Of a stretch of DNA of 5,858 bases, positions 4,523-5,858 are shown piece by piece. A model generated the notes under the pieces. The model was given only the letters and a program-made list of their open reading frames with translations. It ran no database searches and had not been told where the DNA came from. Location: contig DYRC01000260.1 of NCBI GenBank assembly GCA_020718925.1, forward strand, positions 1 through 5,858, written 5' to 3'. The stretch comes from Desulfonema limicola (GTDB taxonomy: Bacteria > Desulfobacterota > Desulfobacteria > Desulfobacterales > DYRC01). Each line of letters starts with the position of its first letter. The stretch's first letter is position 1. The translations under genes were made by a program, and so were the position numbers.

Positions 4523-5329
4523 ATGAAGATTCGGAAAATGTTTTGCGGTGTGTTGGTGGCATTGATATTGGTAGTCGGTTTTCAACAGACCGGATTTGCC
4601 GATGAGGAGAAGAAGGCAGAGGAGCCGAAACCTTTTTCTATCTATTCGGTCGGATTTCTAAGTCAGTATATCTGGCGCGGATATGAATCCAGCAAAGACA
4701 GCATGGTGATTCAGCCGTCAATCACGGTCGGTTATGCGGGGTTTGATGTCAATCTATGGGGAAACATAGATACGGACGACAAATATACCAACGTGAAAAA
4801 GACCAATATGAATGAAACCGATCTGACTCTGGAGTACACGTATGATGCGGGTCCGGTAAAACTGATCGGAGGCTATCTTTTCTATGCCTTTGAAGGTGTT
4901 GACGATGCTCAGGAATTATTTCTGAAAATTGCGGGAAATTGTCTGTTATCGCCGACTTTGAGCATTTATCGGGAATTTGCACATTATCCCGGCTGGTATC
5001 TGAATCTGGCAGTATCGCATTCAATAAATCTGACCAAAGAAATCACGCTGGATATGGGGGCTTCTGTGGCGTATCAGAAATCAGACACGGACAGAATCGT
5101 CAAATTTGACAATGATCTTTTGCCGACTGACGATAAGTATCAGGCGATGCACGACGGACAGATTTCTTTGGGATTGACGATTCCGTTTGGCAAGTATTTT
5201 TCATGTAAACCGATAGTTATGTATTCTATGCCGTTGTCAGACGATGCCAAAAATCGGATCGAAGGCACGAGTCTGAGTGGTAAAAACAAATTTTTCTATG
5301 GCGGGATCAGCCTTGCGGCAAGCTTCTAA
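4523..5329 (+). CDS. Putative outer-membrane beta-barrel protein linked to amt
   Basis: This 268-residue protein has a Sec signal peptide: basic start MKIRK, hydrophobic core at about 8-20, likely cleavage after A26 in GFA-DEE. A short charged linker follows, then a region rich in alternating polar and hydrophobic strands, ending in phenylalanine (SLAASF), the usual signature of barrels inserted by BamA. The segment SVGFLSQYIWRGYESSKDS (42-60), the QPSITVGYAGFDVNLWGNID run and NETDLTLEYTY (97-107) resemble the TorF-like/Gcw_chp family of uncharacterised porins. The specific family call is from memory and moderate. The ATG at 4523 has AAGGAG 7 nt upstream, and the signal peptide begins exactly there. 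A sigma-54 promoter precedes it, and an ammonium transporter gene starts 27 nt after its stop. A role in nitrogen uptake across the outer membrane is inferred from this context only. Confidence 0.75.
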   Translation: MKIRKMFCGVLVALILVVGFQQTGFADEEKKAEEPKPFSIYSVGFLSQYIWRGYESSKDSMVIQPSITVGYAGFDVNLWGNIDTDDKYTNVKKTNMNETDLTLEYTYDAGPVKLIGGYLFYAFEGVDDAQELFLKIAGNCLLSPTLSIYREFAHYPGWYLNLAVSHSINLTKEITLDMGASVAYQKSDTDRIVKFDNDLLPTDDKYQAMHDGQISLGLTIPFGKYFSCKPIVMYSMPLSDDAKNRIEGTSLSGKNKFFYGGISLAASF

Positions 5330-5356
5330 ACAGCAAACATTTAAGGGAGACATAAA

Positions 5357-5858
5357 ATGATAAGGCTCAAAACATTGGCAATGGGATTTTGGTTTGTACT
5401 GATGACTTCTTTGTCGGCATTAGCGGCAGATCCTGCTCCCGCTCCGACAATCAACTCCGGCGATACCGCATGGATGATTGTATCCACTGCCTTGGTAATG
5501 ATGATGACTCCGGCAGGACTCGCGCTGTTTTACGGCGGCATGGCGCGGTATAAAAATCTTCTCAACACCTATGCTATGACAACCGTGTCATATTGTCTGG
5601 GAAGTATTATATGGGTATTATGGGGATATTCGATAGCATTCGGTCCTGATATGGGCGGCTTGATCGGCGGGTTGGATCATTTTCTGTTAAGCGGCATCGG
5701 TGTAGGCGATCTCGGAGTCAAATCATTGAAAGATGTGGCTGCCACCATTCCGAGCTATGTATTCGTACTTTTTCAGATGACTTTTGCAGGCATTACGGTG
5801 GCACTGGTGTTAGGCGCGATTGTGGATCGCATGAAATTTTCTTCATGGTTAGTATTCT
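5357..5858 (+). CDS. amtB: Ammonium transporter (Amt family), partial, cut by window end
   Basis: This is an inner-membrane channel for ammonium uptake, active as a trimer and usually gated by a PII protein. Only the first 167 codons are present; the frame is open at the window edge. A signal-like start (MIRLKTLAMGFWF, likely cleavage near A23-A24) is followed by the family-defining DTAWMIVSTALVMMMTPAGLALFYGG (36-61), the end of the first core helix. Later comes YVFVLFQMTFAGITVALVLGAIVDRMKFS (134-162). F139 there corresponds to the outer Phe gate (F107) of E. coli AmtB. The pore histidines lie beyond the window. The ATG at 5357 has GGGAG 7 nt upstream. The 27-nt gap to the outer-membrane protein gene, with no terminator, indicates co-transcription from the sigma-54 promoter, which points to control by nitrogen status. 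A glnB/glnK gene may follow downstream, as is common. Confidence 0.93.
   Translation, partial: MIRLKTLAMGFWFVLMTSLSALAADPAPAPTINSGDTAWMIVSTALVMMMTPAGLALFYGGMARYKNLLNTYAMTTVSYCLGSIIWVLWGYSIAFGPDMGGLIGGLDHFLLSGIGVGDLGVKSLKDVAATIPSYVFVLFQMTFAGITVALVLGAIVDRMKFSSWLVF

Overview
The window looks like a chromosomal stretch of a Gram-negative bacterium. It has an outer-membrane beta-barrel protein ending in phenylalanine, Sec signal peptides, and a clear sigma-54 promoter. Base composition is moderate and close to balanced. The gene repertoire (an SRPBCC-SDR fusion, a stand-alone gatB, and an outer-membrane protein beside an ammonium transporter) would suit a Desulfobacterota-like (deltaproteobacterial) organism. 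That placement is an inference and is weakly held.

Layout. A G-rich leader (1-39) precedes a 461-residue SRPBCC + TIGR01777-type SDR protein (71-1456, +). A 392-bp gap (1457-1848) follows. It has no intact gene, but on the minus strand it holds two fused gene relics: the start of what looks like a type I restriction HsdR subunit joined to the end of an AraC-family regulator. Next comes a complete higBA toxin-antitoxin operon on the minus strand (2497 down to 1849), with its own promoter, a palindromic operator candidate and a strong intrinsic terminator. Transcribed divergently from it, gatB (2682-4115, +) encodes subunit B of the tRNA-dependent amidotransferase.

The 407-bp region 4116-4522 has no gene but is dense in regulatory structure. 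It contains two hairpins after gatB, three copies of the palindrome TTACA-N4-TGTAA, an IHF-like site inside a larger inverted repeat, and a near-consensus sigma-54 -24/-12 element. This region drives a two-gene unit: a signal-peptide-bearing outer-membrane barrel protein (4523-5329) and an Amt-family ammonium transporter (5357 onward, cut by the window end). Sigma-54 control, distal palindromes and an IHF-like bend site form the usual architecture of an enhancer-activated promoter. The pairing with amt suggests a nitrogen-responsive operon in which the barrel may serve as the outer-membrane route for ammonium or another nitrogen source. The promoter architecture is seen in the sequence; the role of the barrel is inferred.
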